A stretch of DNA of 64,000 nt from an uncultured Senegalimassilia sp. GTDB taxonomy: Bacteria > Actinomycetota > Coriobacteriia > Coriobacteriales > Eggerthellaceae. This document shows, piece after piece, positions 1 through 11,602 of the stretch. The notes under the pieces are model-generated. The model saw nothing but the letters and a program-made list of their open reading frames with translations, was not told where the DNA came from and made no database searches. Made by a program: the position numbers and the translations under genes. Position 1 is the stretch's first letter. Each line of letters starts with the position of its first letter. Location of the stretch: assembly GCF_934636665.1 (NCBI RefSeq), contig NZ_CAKUAT010000003.1:1-64000 (forward strand). The letters are read 5' to 3'.

Positions 1-483
1 GTGCTCCTGCCCGCAGTGCTCGTGAACGATGTCGGCATGGGCGACCCGCTGTTCTGCAAGTATATCTGCCCCCAAGGCGTTCTCGAGGGTGCGATCCCGC
101 TTTCCCTCGTCGATAGCGGCATCCGATCGGCGTTGGGGACGTTGTTCACGTGGAAGCTTGCGGTATTGATCGCAGTAGTTGTGCTGAGCGTGCTGTTCTA
201 TCGGCCGTTTTGCAAATGGGTTTGCCCCCTTGGCGCGTTCTACGCCCTGACGAACAAGGTTTCCTTGCTGGGAATGAAGGTCGATCAGGGCAAATGCATC
301 TCCTGCGGTACGTGCGCGAGGACTTGCAAGATGGATGTCGACGTGACGGCTTCACCGGACCACGCCGAATGCATTCGCTGCGGGATGTGCGTGAACGCCT
401 GCCCTGCTGATGCCATCAGCTATCGCTTCGGCATGTGCGTGTCATGCGGTCATCAGGCCGCGGAGGCGGATAGGTTCGAATGA
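1..483 (+). CDS. 4Fe-4S membrane protein, NapH/YccM-like (5' end outside window)
   Basis: The reading frame is open at the window edge, so the GTG at base 1 is probably internal and the N-terminus is missing. The visible 160 residues hold the CxxxCP motif pair typical of NapH/YccM-type membrane ferredoxins (CKYICPQG near residue 19 and CKWVCPLG near 71) flanking a membrane segment (about 50-68). Two 4Fe-4S motifs follow: CISCGTCARTCK near 99 and CIRCGMCVNACP near 124. Proteins of this family move electrons between the quinone pool and periplasmic or extracellular redox partners. The gene ends 31 bp before a thioredoxin-fold lipoprotein and probably shares its operon, which suggests delivery of electrons to an exported thiol protein. 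Family assignment is firm; the partner is inferred. Confidence 0.85.
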   Translation: MLLPAVLVNDVGMGDPLFCKYICPQGVLEGAIPLSLVDSGIRSALGTLFTWKLAVLIAVVVLSVLFYRPFCKWVCPLGAFYALTNKVSLLGMKVDQGKCISCGTCARTCKMDVDVTASPDHAECIRCGMCVNACPADAISYRFGMCVSCGHQAAEADRFE

Positions 484-514
484 CGGATATCGATCGAAAA
501 ACGGAGGAATCGAA

Positions 515-1498
515 ATGAGGAAGATCAAGAGTATGAATGCGAAGCTGTTGAAAATCTCGGCGGTGTTGGCCGCATCCCTGCTGGCGATCGGCCTTGCCGC
601 TTGCTCCGCCGGCGCCGGCGGAGACGAGCGCCCGGAAGGCACATCCGATGCTGCTGCGTTGATCGAGACGCAGCCGAGCGGAGCCGATGAGGCGGCGAAG
701 CTGTATGAGCAGCTTATGCAGAAGGAAAACGAAGTGCTTTCGGCCGATTCGCAGCTTTGGGAGAAGCTGTTCCTTTCGGCAAGCAAGGAAAGCCCGATGA
801 TCGAGGATGGCAGCAACTATGGCGACTTCCTTCTAGCTACGCTTGAAGGCGCCAAGGATAAGTTCACGGCACAGGAGCTGGAAACGCTGAAAACCGGGGC
901 GGAGCAGATTAAACGGATCGAGGACAAGCTTGCGGCTCTGGAGCAGGAATTCCCCGGATGCGGCAGCACGCCGGGCCAGGGCGAGAGCGTTGACGCCCAG
1001 AGCGCGGGCATGACGGCAAAAGCCGAGGGGACGGAGAAGTTCCCGAGCTTCAACGGGAAGGACCTTGACGGTAACGACGTGAGCAGCGATGAGCTGTTCT
1101 CGAACAACACCGTTACGGTTGTCAACTTCTGGTTCACTACCTGCAAGCCGTGCGTGGGCGAGCTTGGGGAATTGGAAGCCCTTAACCAGAAGCTGGCGGA
1201 CAAGGGCGGCGCGGTCGTAGGCGTCAATTCCTTTACCCTTGACGGCGACAAAGCTGCGATTTCCGAGGCGAAGAGCATCTTGGAGAAAAAGGGCGTGTCC
1301 TATAAGAACATCTGGTTCGGGTCGGATAGCGAAGCCGGCAAGTTCACTTCCAAGCTGTACTCGTATCCGACTACCTACGTGGTCGATAGCAACGGCAACA
1401 TCGTAGGGCAGCCCATCGTGGGTGCGATCACGTCCGGCGAGCAAGCGAAGAAGCTCGACGCGCTGATCGACGAGGCGATTGCGAACAGCGGACGATAA
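515..1498 (+). CDS. TlpA/redoxin-family thioredoxin-fold lipoprotein
   Basis: This is a 327-residue exported lipoprotein. A basic, hydrophobic signal peptide ends in the lipobox LAAC with Cys30 as the predicted lipidated residue. Residues about 60-150 are a charged helical region, and residues about 175-327 form a redoxin/TlpA domain with the active-site motif TTCKPC (Cys210 and Cys213) and a cis-Pro region near SYPTTYVV. The ATG at 515 is chosen because a GGAGG sits 7 bp upstream; longer reading frames lack this. It follows the ferredoxin membrane protein closely, so it may receive electrons from it to reduce extracellular disulfides, for instance during cytochrome c assembly. The substrate is unknown. 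Confidence 0.85.
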   Translation: MRKIKSMNAKLLKISAVLAASLLAIGLAACSAGAGGDERPEGTSDAAALIETQPSGADEAAKLYEQLMQKENEVLSADSQLWEKLFLSASKESPMIEDGSNYGDFLLATLEGAKDKFTAQELETLKTGAEQIKRIEDKLAALEQEFPGCGSTPGQGESVDAQSAGMTAKAEGTEKFPSFNGKDLDGNDVSSDELFSNNTVTVVNFWFTTCKPCVGELGELEALNQKLADKGGAVVGVNSFTLDGDKAAISEAKSILEKKGVSYKNIWFGSDSEAGKFTSKLYSYPTTYVVDSNGNIVGQPIVGAITSGEQAKKLDALIDEAIANSGR

Positions 1499-1719
1499 AG
1501 CGGGGCGGTTACGCAGTGCTCGGCAAGGGTTTGCGGCATGTGGGCAACGCTGGTCTTCGGGCGTGATAGCTTTCCATGCGGTACCACGGGCGCTGGGCAT
1601 CGGCCTCGACCTGCGTAAGGAAGCGCGATGCGCAAACTTGATGGCGGCGCCCGTATATCATGCGGGCGCCGCTTTTTGCGGGTAGGATAGCAAGCGATAT
1701 CGATAGAAAGGATCCCGCC

Positions 1720-2763
1720 ATGCCCGAACCCGTTTCCCTTCGCCATGGGCGCCTGAGCGCCGCCGTCGACCCCATGGGAGCACAGCTGCTCAGCCTGCAG
1801 TTGGATGGTCGCGAGTATCTATGGCAGGGCGATCCGCGGTTTTGGGCCAGGCGGGCGCCGGTTTTGTTCCCGATTGTGGGGTCGTTGCGCGACGGGCGTG
1901 CGGAATCGGCGCAGGGGCCGTGCGTAATGGGGCGCCACGGCATCGCGCGCAACTACGAGCATGCGGTGGTCGACCGCGCCGCTGATGGATCGTCGGTCAC
2001 CTTCGAGCTGTGCGATTCGGTCGAGACGCGCGCCGCGTATCCGTATAGCTTCAAGCTGAACATGACCTACGCCATCACGGGCGAGGCCACGCTTTCCCAA
2101 ACGTTTCGCGTGACGAACACCGGCGATGTGACGCTTCCGTTTTGCGTAGGCGGGCATCCGGCGTTCAACGTGCCCGTCGGTGCATCGCCGCAGGATGCGC
2201 ATGCGGGCGAAGGGGAAGCGAGCGGGGAATCGGGCGAAACATGCGCCGAAGCGGCCGCTTCCGCTAGCGAAACGTGCGCTACTGCAGGCGAAGCGCATGG
2301 GAGTTCGGACGCTGCCTGTGTGCCGCTTTCCGCTGCGGCCGCCGAAACCTTCGAGGATTACGTGCTCAAGTTCGCTCGCCCCTGGAGCTGCACGCTGCCG
2401 GTGATCGGCGAAGATGGGCTTATGAGCTGGGATAACGCGTTCGAATGCCCGCAAGGTTCGGATACCGTGGAGCTCACGCACGCGTCGTTTGCTCATGATG
2501 CGCTCATGTTCACGGACGTTCCCGATAGCGTGCTCACGCTGCTGGGCACGAAAAGCGGGCACGGCGTGCGCGTCGAATTCCCGGGCTTTCCCTATATCGG
2601 CGTATGGTCCGCGGCCAACGAGGCGCCGTTCGTGGCGCTTGAGCCGTGGTCGGGGCACACCACCGCGCATGACGAGGACGACGTCTTCGAACACAAAGCC
2701 GGCATGACGCTGCTAGCCCCAGGCGAAACCAACGAGCGCACGTCCCACCTCACGCTGTTCTAG
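1720..2763 (+). CDS. aldose 1-epimerase family protein with low-complexity insert
   Basis: The 347-residue product matches the aldose 1-epimerase/YeaD-like fold: an early PMGAQLLSLQLDGREYLW strand pair, FPIVGSLRDG, MGRHGIARN, GGHPAFNVP and a late EFPGFPYIGVWSA and EPWSGHT. These proteins interconvert sugar anomers in the cytoplasm. Between the GGHPAFNV motif and the next conserved block lies an insert of roughly 50 residues (about 155-207) rich in Ala, Glu, Gly and Ser that makes it longer than the usual ~295 residues. The ATG at 1720 is preferred over the in-frame ATG at 1660 because AAAGGA lies 8 bp upstream. The gene stands alone and is followed by an imperfect dyad. The substrate sugar is not known. 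Confidence 0.85.
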   Translation: MPEPVSLRHGRLSAAVDPMGAQLLSLQLDGREYLWQGDPRFWARRAPVLFPIVGSLRDGRAESAQGPCVMGRHGIARNYEHAVVDRAADGSSVTFELCDSVETRAAYPYSFKLNMTYAITGEATLSQTFRVTNTGDVTLPFCVGGHPAFNVPVGASPQDAHAGEGEASGESGETCAEAAASASETCATAGEAHGSSDAACVPLSAAAAETFEDYVLKFARPWSCTLPVIGEDGLMSWDNAFECPQGSDTVELTHASFAHDALMFTDVPDSVLTLLGTKSGHGVRVEFPGFPYIGVWSAANEAPFVALEPWSGHTTAHDEDDVFEHKAGMTLLAPGETNERTSHLTLF

Positions 2764-2798
2764 CTGGTCCGCGCATCAAGGTTCAGTCGGCTGCTTAT

Positions 2799-2837
2799 AT
2801 AAGATGCTCACGAGTATCATACTCATAAGCATCTTAT
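2799..2837. promoter_or_regulatory. 39-bp nested dyad, possible operator or stem-loop
   Basis: Two perfect inverted repeats share one centre at base 2818: an outer arm ATAAGATGCT (2799-2808) with its complement at 2828-2837, and an inner arm GAGTAT (2812-2817) with its complement at 2819-2824. Of 19 arm positions, 16 pair. It is AT-rich against a GC-rich background and lies between the epimerase stop and the surface-protein gene. No T-run follows, so a simple terminator is less likely than a protein-binding site. A smaller hairpin (TCCCTT, 2911-2916, with AAGGGA, 2921-2926) lies downstream. Confidence 0.5.
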
Positions 2838-3049
2838 GCAGAACTCACCGTGTAGCAGCGTAGCTCGCTGCAGAATCTGAATTACATTTCGCGTGCCAAT
2901 CGGCAAACCGTCCCTTCGATAAGGGAGGGAATCTCGTCCGCATAAAACCCCAGGTGGGAGCAGGGATTCGTATATGCGAACCTAGGCAATAAGAATAATG
3001 CGGCGCAATGTGTCTCCATGGAAACCAGCTTTTGGCCAAGGAGGCAGCT

Positions 3050-5050
3050 ATGCGCAAACGAAACGTTGAACAACGAGCACGGCACGCGAAGGATTGCTCG
3101 CCGATGAACGGAGCGGAGCACCGTACGGGCACTAAGATCGCCTGCGTCGGAGTGAGCGCGCTCATCGCGGGCCAGCTGTTCATGCCCGCCGCTTCCCTTG
3201 CCGCCGAGGCGGCGGACCAGGACGCCGCAGCAGGCGACGCTGCTGCGGTCGCGGCGCCGGCAGCCCAGGCAACGCCCGCGGCGGAAACCGCGCCTGCGGC
3301 AAACGCGACGCCTGCGCCAGCTGCGCCGGCCGCTTCCGCGCCTGCGCCCGATAGCGCCCCGGCCGACCAGCAGGCTCAGCCCGCCGCGCCGGCAGCAACG
3401 GCGAACGACGCTGCCGATAACGTCGCCGCGCCGACAAATGCCGCCGCAGGGCAAAACGACTCCGACGGTAACGCTGTAGCTCTGTCGGCGGACGCCATGC
3501 AGGCTCGTGGCGTCACCGACGTGACGGAGGGCGGCGGCATCAAGGTCAACACGACCGTGGTCGACCACTACACGGACTGCGTGCTTCCGAGCAACGTCAC
3601 GCTCGTGAAGGGACAGTCCTACACCTTCGACTTCCCCGATGTGGAGGGAGGCATACCCGAAGAGCCGCGCAGCGTAATCACCGAGGTCAAGTACTACAGA
3701 GCCGATGCCGCCTCGGGCAGCCTTGTCGAAGTTCTGGATGAATCCATGGCTGACGTGACGGCTCGCTTCGAACCCGTTGGCAATCACATGAGGTTGACGC
3801 TGTCCTTCACGGGCGGCGCCGCTAGCGGTTCGTATCGCCTTACGCGCAGCGATGACCTTCTGGTCAATGCGACCCTGACCTACGTCAGCACCGACTATGA
3901 AGGCGGCATCCTCATCGGCGACCCTGATGACATCTTCAAGCCGGGCTCGGTCATCATTAACGAAACCAGGGACAACTACTACCTCCGCTACAGCATCAAC
4001 AGCGAAATCACGCTCGTTGCGGCGGAAAAGAAAGCCCTTGAGAATTTGGACGTCAACAACGTCAAGACCGACTATGCACCTGGCGAGGCTCCGCGTGCGA
4101 CCGCGACGATCCCCGTCGCCGATGCCGACAAGTACGAGATTGCCTACGAATGCTGGGAGGAAATGGACGGCAGCGACCCCAGCGAGCTCACGCCCGTAGC
4201 CTTCTGGTACTCCGACCCCGGCAAGTACACGCCGGGCATGAAGAAGATCGACCAGTTCGAAGAGGGCAAGTTCTACATGTACTCCGTCGAGCTGCGGCTC
4301 AAGGACGGCAATACCCTGGCCGATGACTACAACGTGAACGTCAATGGCAATTGGGCGAGCAACACCATCAAGACCGTCGAGGGCGTGTTTGCGCCGAACG
4401 CGGCGAATATGCTGTGCGAGCAGCCGATCGTGGAAATGCAGGCCATCGACCTTATCGAGATCAACGGCGCCACCACCACCTTCAAGGCGGGCGACAAGCC
4501 GGTTTTCACGGCAAGCACCCCGGAAGGCTCGAATGCCATCTTCCAGTGCGAGTACTGGACGGGCAGCGACGGCAGCGAAGTGAACTCCGTTGAGTTCTGG
4601 GACCAGAACATCACGAACCACATCGACGCCTTTAAGCCTGGCGTGACGTATCGCTATGGCGTGTACCTTAAGCCGGCGCGCGGCTTCTACTTCGCGCCCG
4701 ACGCCAAGCTGATGATCAACGGCGCGGCATGCGGCTACCAGGTAGGAGAAGCAAGCGAGGTCGATCCCGAAAGCGGCATGATCTACACCCTGTGGCTGAG
4801 CACTGATCTGACCTTCACGCCGGAAGGGACAGCGGCTCCGGCGCAGGTGCAGCCCGGTGACAACAACGACGGCACGACCAACGCCGACGACGTCATCAAG
4901 GTGCCGACGACCAAGGCCGCGGCAGCCAAGCCCGTCGCGGGCAACCTTGCCGCAACAGGCGATGATGCAGCTTTGATGGCAGCGGCTCTGGGCATCGCCG
5001 GGGCAACCGCCGCCACGGCCGTGGCGGCCGCAAGGCGCCGCAACCACTAA
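3050..5050 (+). CDS. large secreted surface protein with LAATG sorting signal
   Basis: This 666-residue protein has a long basic leader and a hydrophobic signal core (about residues 25-55, ending near AASLAAEA). An Ala/Pro-rich stretch (about 60-130) follows, probably a wall-spanning linker. The main body (about 150-620) has no family I recognise, but it contains internally similar segments such as EIAYECWEEMDGSDPSELTP and FQCEYWTGSDGSEVNSV, each followed by a Gly-Val/Tyr strand pattern, suggesting repeated beta modules. The C-terminus has LAATGDD (from residue 633), a hydrophobic Ala-rich segment and RRR, which is a variant of the LPXTG cell-wall sorting signal. The start at 3050 has a strong AAGGAGG. 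The function is unknown; adhesion or ligand binding is only a guess. Confidence 0.8.
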   Translation: MRKRNVEQRARHAKDCSPMNGAEHRTGTKIACVGVSALIAGQLFMPAASLAAEAADQDAAAGDAAAVAAPAAQATPAAETAPAANATPAPAAPAASAPAPDSAPADQQAQPAAPAATANDAADNVAAPTNAAAGQNDSDGNAVALSADAMQARGVTDVTEGGGIKVNTTVVDHYTDCVLPSNVTLVKGQSYTFDFPDVEGGIPEEPRSVITEVKYYRADAASGSLVEVLDESMADVTARFEPVGNHMRLTLSFTGGAASGSYRLTRSDDLLVNATLTYVSTDYEGGILIGDPDDIFKPGSVIINETRDNYYLRYSINSEITLVAAEKKALENLDVNNVKTDYAPGEAPRATATIPVADADKYEIAYECWEEMDGSDPSELTPVAFWYSDPGKYTPGMKKIDQFEEGKFYMYSVELRLKDGNTLADDYNVNVNGNWASNTIKTVEGVFAPNAANMLCEQPIVEMQAIDLIEINGATTTFKAGDKPVFTASTPEGSNAIFQCEYWTGSDGSEVNSVEFWDQNITNHIDAFKPGVTYRYGVYLKPARGFYFAPDAKLMINGAACGYQVGEASEVDPESGMIYTLWLSTDLTFTPEGTAAPAQVQPGDNNDGTTNADDVIKVPTTKAAAAKPVAGNLAATGDDAALMAAALGIAGATAATAVAAARRRNH

Positions 5051-5218
5051 AGAGCTGAGGCTTCAGCGATGTTCGCACCGCCCTCGTGTTCGCTCGGGAT
5101 TCGGTTTTTCCTCTCGATGTCTGAGACGAGCGCACCTGTTCGAAGCGCTTGGGATCGAGTAGGTGCCCTATAAGGGGCTTGGCATGACCATTGGCTTTCC
5201 GAGTTCGTCAACCAAGAA

Positions 5219-5246
5219 CGCCGCCGCGATGAAGGTCGCGGCGGCG
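5219..5246 (+). terminator. GC-rich hairpin after the surface-protein gene
   Basis: An 11-bp perfect stem (5219-5229 with 5236-5246) encloses a 6-base loop. Only a weak T-rich tail follows, so termination may not be fully intrinsic. It is the main structured element in the 460-base gap 5051-5510, which otherwise holds AT-richer sequence and the promoter at 5420-5449; no gene was seen in it. Confidence 0.55.
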
Positions 5247-5419
5247 CTCGCGTTTCGGGCGCTCGCACCTTAGATTCCCCCGGCCCCCAAATGCCACGGA
5301 ATTATGATAGTTGTTGCGTTTCATTTTCAGCCCACTGGCTTATAAGCCCATATAAACCGATTATAGCCGCACGAAACGAATCAATATAGAGCGGTTGAAC
5401 AGGGGGTGACACAAATCGC

Positions 5420-5449
5420 TTGACGCACGTGATATCGTTGCGCTAAAGT
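5420..5449 (+). promoter_or_regulatory. putative sigma70-type promoter
   Basis: TTGACG (5420-5425) and TAAAGT (5444-5449) are separated by 18 bases and lie about 60 bases before the winged-helix gene at 5511. The -35 box is near consensus; the -10 box matches four of six positions. Confidence 0.5.
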
Positions 5450-5510
5450 ACCCCAAGCTAGATTTTGGGCGACTGTTTCCGTCGGTTTTCAGAAAAGTGG
5501 GGGGATTGCC

Positions 5511-5789
5511 ATGAGTCAAACCGCAGCGGAACCAGCTCAGCGGCAACGAAGCGTGGAGTTGACCAATTCGCAATTGAGGATTCTCGGCTACATCGCATCG
5601 TGCGGCTCGCAGGGTTGTTCCGACACCAAAAACGCCATCGCGGAAAAGCTCGGCGTGTGCCCGAAGACGGTCGATCGCGCCGTGCGTCGCATGCGCGACG
5701 ACGGGCTGATCGTCGCGACAGCGCGTTTCGACGAAAACGGCTCTCAGCTCGGCAACGTGTATTTCATCGGAGCTGGTTCGAAGCAATAG
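5511..5789 (+). CDS. small winged-helix DNA-binding protein (paralog of the gene at 16386)
   Basis: The product is 92 residues and is almost entirely one helix-turn-helix domain. Residues about 18-85 (TNSQLRILGYIAS, then GCSDTKNAIAEKLGV, then KTVDRAVRRMRDDGLI and a wing ending GNVYFI) resemble the HTH_36/MarR-like winged helix. No ligand domain is present. It shares a clear residue pattern over its whole length with the protein encoded at 16386-16718 (TNSQL.ILG.IAS, KTVDRA, AR..ENG). A GGGGGG-rich ribosome site precedes the ATG and a strong terminator follows, so it is transcribed alone from its own promoter. The regulated genes are unknown; the hybrid kinase downstream is a candidate target or partner. 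Confidence 0.8.
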   Translation: MSQTAAEPAQRQRSVELTNSQLRILGYIASCGSQGCSDTKNAIAEKLGVCPKTVDRAVRRMRDDGLIVATARFDENGSQLGNVYFIGAGSKQ

Positions 5790-5804
5790 ATTGCAGTTGT
5801 TCTC

Positions 5805-5838
5805 AAGCCGCCGACGGCTCAGCGCGTCGGCGGCTTTT
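5805..5838 (+). terminator. intrinsic terminator
   Basis: A 12-bp perfect stem AAGCCGCCGACG (5805-5816) with 5825-5836, an 8-base loop and TTTT at 5835-5838, directly after the winged-helix gene. Confidence 0.85.
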
Positions 5839-5891
5839 CGTTATGGCCATACGGAAGTGGGCGTATCGGCCGAGGGTTGGGGGGAGCGAAC

Positions 5892-7649
5892 ATGAACGAC
5901 GATCTGAAAGCCGGATCGAGAAAGGGGGATACCCCGTCTCGTTTCGACTTCGCTGACGTTACGGACCATGCAGAACGCGAGCGGCTGCTCATGGAAGAGC
6001 TGCACCGTACCCAGCACGCGCTCGCCGAGGCGGAATGCGAAATCAAGCAGAAGCAGCGTGCCCTTGCCGAGCGCGCTTTCGATCGGGAAGCGGCCGATGC
6101 TCGCGATCTTTTGCACGCCGCCTGCTGGACCGCTGACTTCGATGACGAAGGCAACCCCACGGGATTCTGGTTCTCCGACGAGTGCCGCCGCGTACTCGGC
6201 TTCGAAAGCGGGGACGACTTCCCCGAAAACGGCGAGAACTCCGACAGATTCATCGCTCCCGATGACCTTGCCCGCATCAACAACGAGTTCCGCATCGCCG
6301 CAACGGAGGGCGGTCCGTATGACGTCAACTACTGCGTGCGGCGCAAGGACGGCAAGCGCATGTGGGTCCGTGCCGCTGCGAAGTTCCAGCGCGACGAGCA
6401 GGGCATCGCGTGCTCGTGCATGGGCGTGTTCGTGGACATCGACGATGCGGTGAAGAACCAGGCGCGCCAGCAGCAGGCTCTTGAGCAGGCCCTAGAGCGC
6501 GCGGACCGCGCAAACAAGGTGAAGACCGACTTCCTTCACCGAATGAGCCATGACATGAGGACCCCCTTGAACTGCATCCTGGGGCTTTTGGAGCTATGCG
6601 AGCGCAACCGTGACGACAAGGTCCTGGTGGAGGAGAACCACGGCAAGATGAGGACGGCGGCCAGGCACCTGCTTTCCCTTATCGATGACACACTTCAGGC
6701 TAGCAAACTCGGCGAGGGCGAGCTTGCCCTTGTGCGCGAGCCTGTCGACTTTGCGCATTTGCAGGCCGATGTCGACGACATCATGCAGCTGCTCGCCGCC
6801 GAGGCGGGCGTGATCATGGAGGGCCGCCAGGAGAAGGACAGCATCGCGTACCGGTATGTCTTTGGCAGCGAGCTGTACCTGCGCCAGATCTTCCTGAACA
6901 TCTACAGCAACTGCATCAAGTACAACCGCCCCGGCGGCAAAGTGATAACGCATGTAACTTCAAGCGAGCTGCCCGATGGCAAGGTTTTGCTCCGTTGGGA
7001 GATCACCGATACCGGCATCGGCATGAGCCCGGAGTTCTTGAAGCGCGTTTTCGAGCCTTTTGCGCGCGAATCGAGCGTGGCGGGCGCCGTTGGCGGCACC
7101 GGTTTGGGCATGCCCATCGTCAAGCAGCTCATCGAGCTGATGGGCGGCTCCATCGATATCTCCAGCGAGCTGGGCGAAGGGTCCACGTTCGTGATCTCCA
7201 TCCCGTTCGATCCGGCTCCGGCCCCGCGTGAAACCGAGCAGGCGGCGAATGAATCTGTCTTGAAAGGCCGTCGATTGCTGCTGGTTGAGGACAACGACCT
7301 AAACGCCGAGATCGCTGCGACGATTCTGGAGGGCGATGGTGCGTACGTGTCGATCGCCGGCGACGGCGCGCAAGCGGTCGAGGCGTTCGCCGCAAACCCA
7401 GTTGGAACCTTCGATGTCATCCTTATGGACGTGGTGATGCCGAAGATGGACGGTTTGGCAGCTACCAGGGCAATACGCGCTCTCGATCGTCCTGATGCGA
7501 CAAGCATCCCCATCATCGCGATGACGGGCAACGCCTTCCAAGAGGATGTGCAAGAATGCCTGGAAGCCGGAATGAACGCCCACCTAGCCAAGCCAATCGA
7601 CACGGCGAAGGCGGATCTCGTCATAGCGAAGGTGATTGCGGGGGCGTAA
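5892..7649 (+). CDS. hybrid sensor histidine kinase with PAS and receiver domains
   Basis: This is a 585-residue cytoplasmic hybrid kinase with no membrane segment. Residues about 25-65 are a coiled coil. A PAS_3-type sensor domain follows (about 75-185, with FWFSDECRRVLGF and a GVFVDIDDA end). The HisKA dimerisation helix has the phospho-acceptor in FLHRMSHDMRTPLN (His220). The HATPase_c domain (about 325-445) has an N box (NIYSNCIKYN), DTGIGMS and GGTGLGMPI. The C-terminal receiver domain (about 460-583) has Asp513 in LMDVVMPKMDG. The ATG at 5892 follows a GGGGAG. It stands alone between terminators, so its signal may pass to a separate HPt or regulator elsewhere. The ligand is unknown. Confidence 0.92.
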   Translation: MNDDLKAGSRKGDTPSRFDFADVTDHAERERLLMEELHRTQHALAEAECEIKQKQRALAERAFDREAADARDLLHAACWTADFDDEGNPTGFWFSDECRRVLGFESGDDFPENGENSDRFIAPDDLARINNEFRIAATEGGPYDVNYCVRRKDGKRMWVRAAAKFQRDEQGIACSCMGVFVDIDDAVKNQARQQQALEQALERADRANKVKTDFLHRMSHDMRTPLNCILGLLELCERNRDDKVLVEENHGKMRTAARHLLSLIDDTLQASKLGEGELALVREPVDFAHLQADVDDIMQLLAAEAGVIMEGRQEKDSIAYRYVFGSELYLRQIFLNIYSNCIKYNRPGGKVITHVTSSELPDGKVLLRWEITDTGIGMSPEFLKRVFEPFARESSVAGAVGGTGLGMPIVKQLIELMGGSIDISSELGEGSTFVISIPFDPAPAPRETEQAANESVLKGRRLLLVEDNDLNAEIAATILEGDGAYVSIAGDGAQAVEAFAANPVGTFDVILMDVVMPKMDGLAATRAIRALDRPDATSIPIIAMTGNAFQEDVQECLEAGMNAHLAKPIDTAKADLVIAKVIAGA

Positions 7650-7712
7650 GCGACATTCGAAGATAGAGCTAAGCAACTGCGTCAGCCTGCCGAAACAAGC
7701 GGTAGCCGCAAA

Positions 7713-7756
7713 AAGGCCCGCGAGCCTGCTCGGTTTCCCGAGCGCTCGCGGGCCTT
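7713..7756. terminator. bidirectional terminator, twin of the one at 16857
   Basis: A 13-bp outer stem (7713-7725 with 7744-7756) contains an inner 6-bp stem (7728-7733 with 7738-7743). A-rich sequence before it and CTTCCTT after it allow termination in both directions. Its GGTTTCCCGAGCGCT core and GCGGGCCTT arm recur at 16879-16903. Confidence 0.75.
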
Positions 7757-7865
7757 CCTTGTATAAGAGGTTTCGCAGCGTGGACGCACGCTCCATCTTC
7801 CAAGCGGCTTCTGAAATCCAACGCGAATCCGGTAACTAAACCGTGTTGACAGTTTCGGCTGCCGC

Positions 7866-7892
7866 AAAGCGCCGGGGCTTCCCCGGCGCTTT
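7866..7892. terminator. terminator hairpin between convergent genes
   Basis: A 12-bp perfect stem (7866-7877 with 7881-7892) and a 3-base loop lie just past the 3' end of nifJ. With the preceding hairpin it insulates the convergent kinase and nifJ transcripts. Confidence 0.7.
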
Positions 7893-7917
7893 CCTTGCGT
7901 GAAAAACCTTCGTCCGC

Positions 7918-11514
<3,597 letters not shown>

Positions 11515-11553
11515 TGTGAAGCCCCTCTCCGCAACGATGGTTTGAAAACGCGA

Positions 11554-11579
11554 GCGGGGGCGCGCTAAACGGCCCCCGC
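11554..11579 (-). terminator. hairpin between the fusion gene and nifJ
   Basis: On the minus strand GCGGGGGC (11579-11572 side) pairs with GCCCCCGC (11561-11554 side) around a 10-base loop and is followed by TCGCGTTTTC. It may partly stop transcription from the upstream operon before nifJ. Confidence 0.5.
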
Positions 11580-11602
11580 GAAATGTCGGTGTATGGAAGC
11601 TG

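Noticed and set aside
2882..5047. 721-codon minus-strand frame opposite the surface protein.
   Set aside because: Shadow of a GC-biased gene; no ribosome site or signal, whereas the plus-strand gene has a signal peptide and sorting motif.
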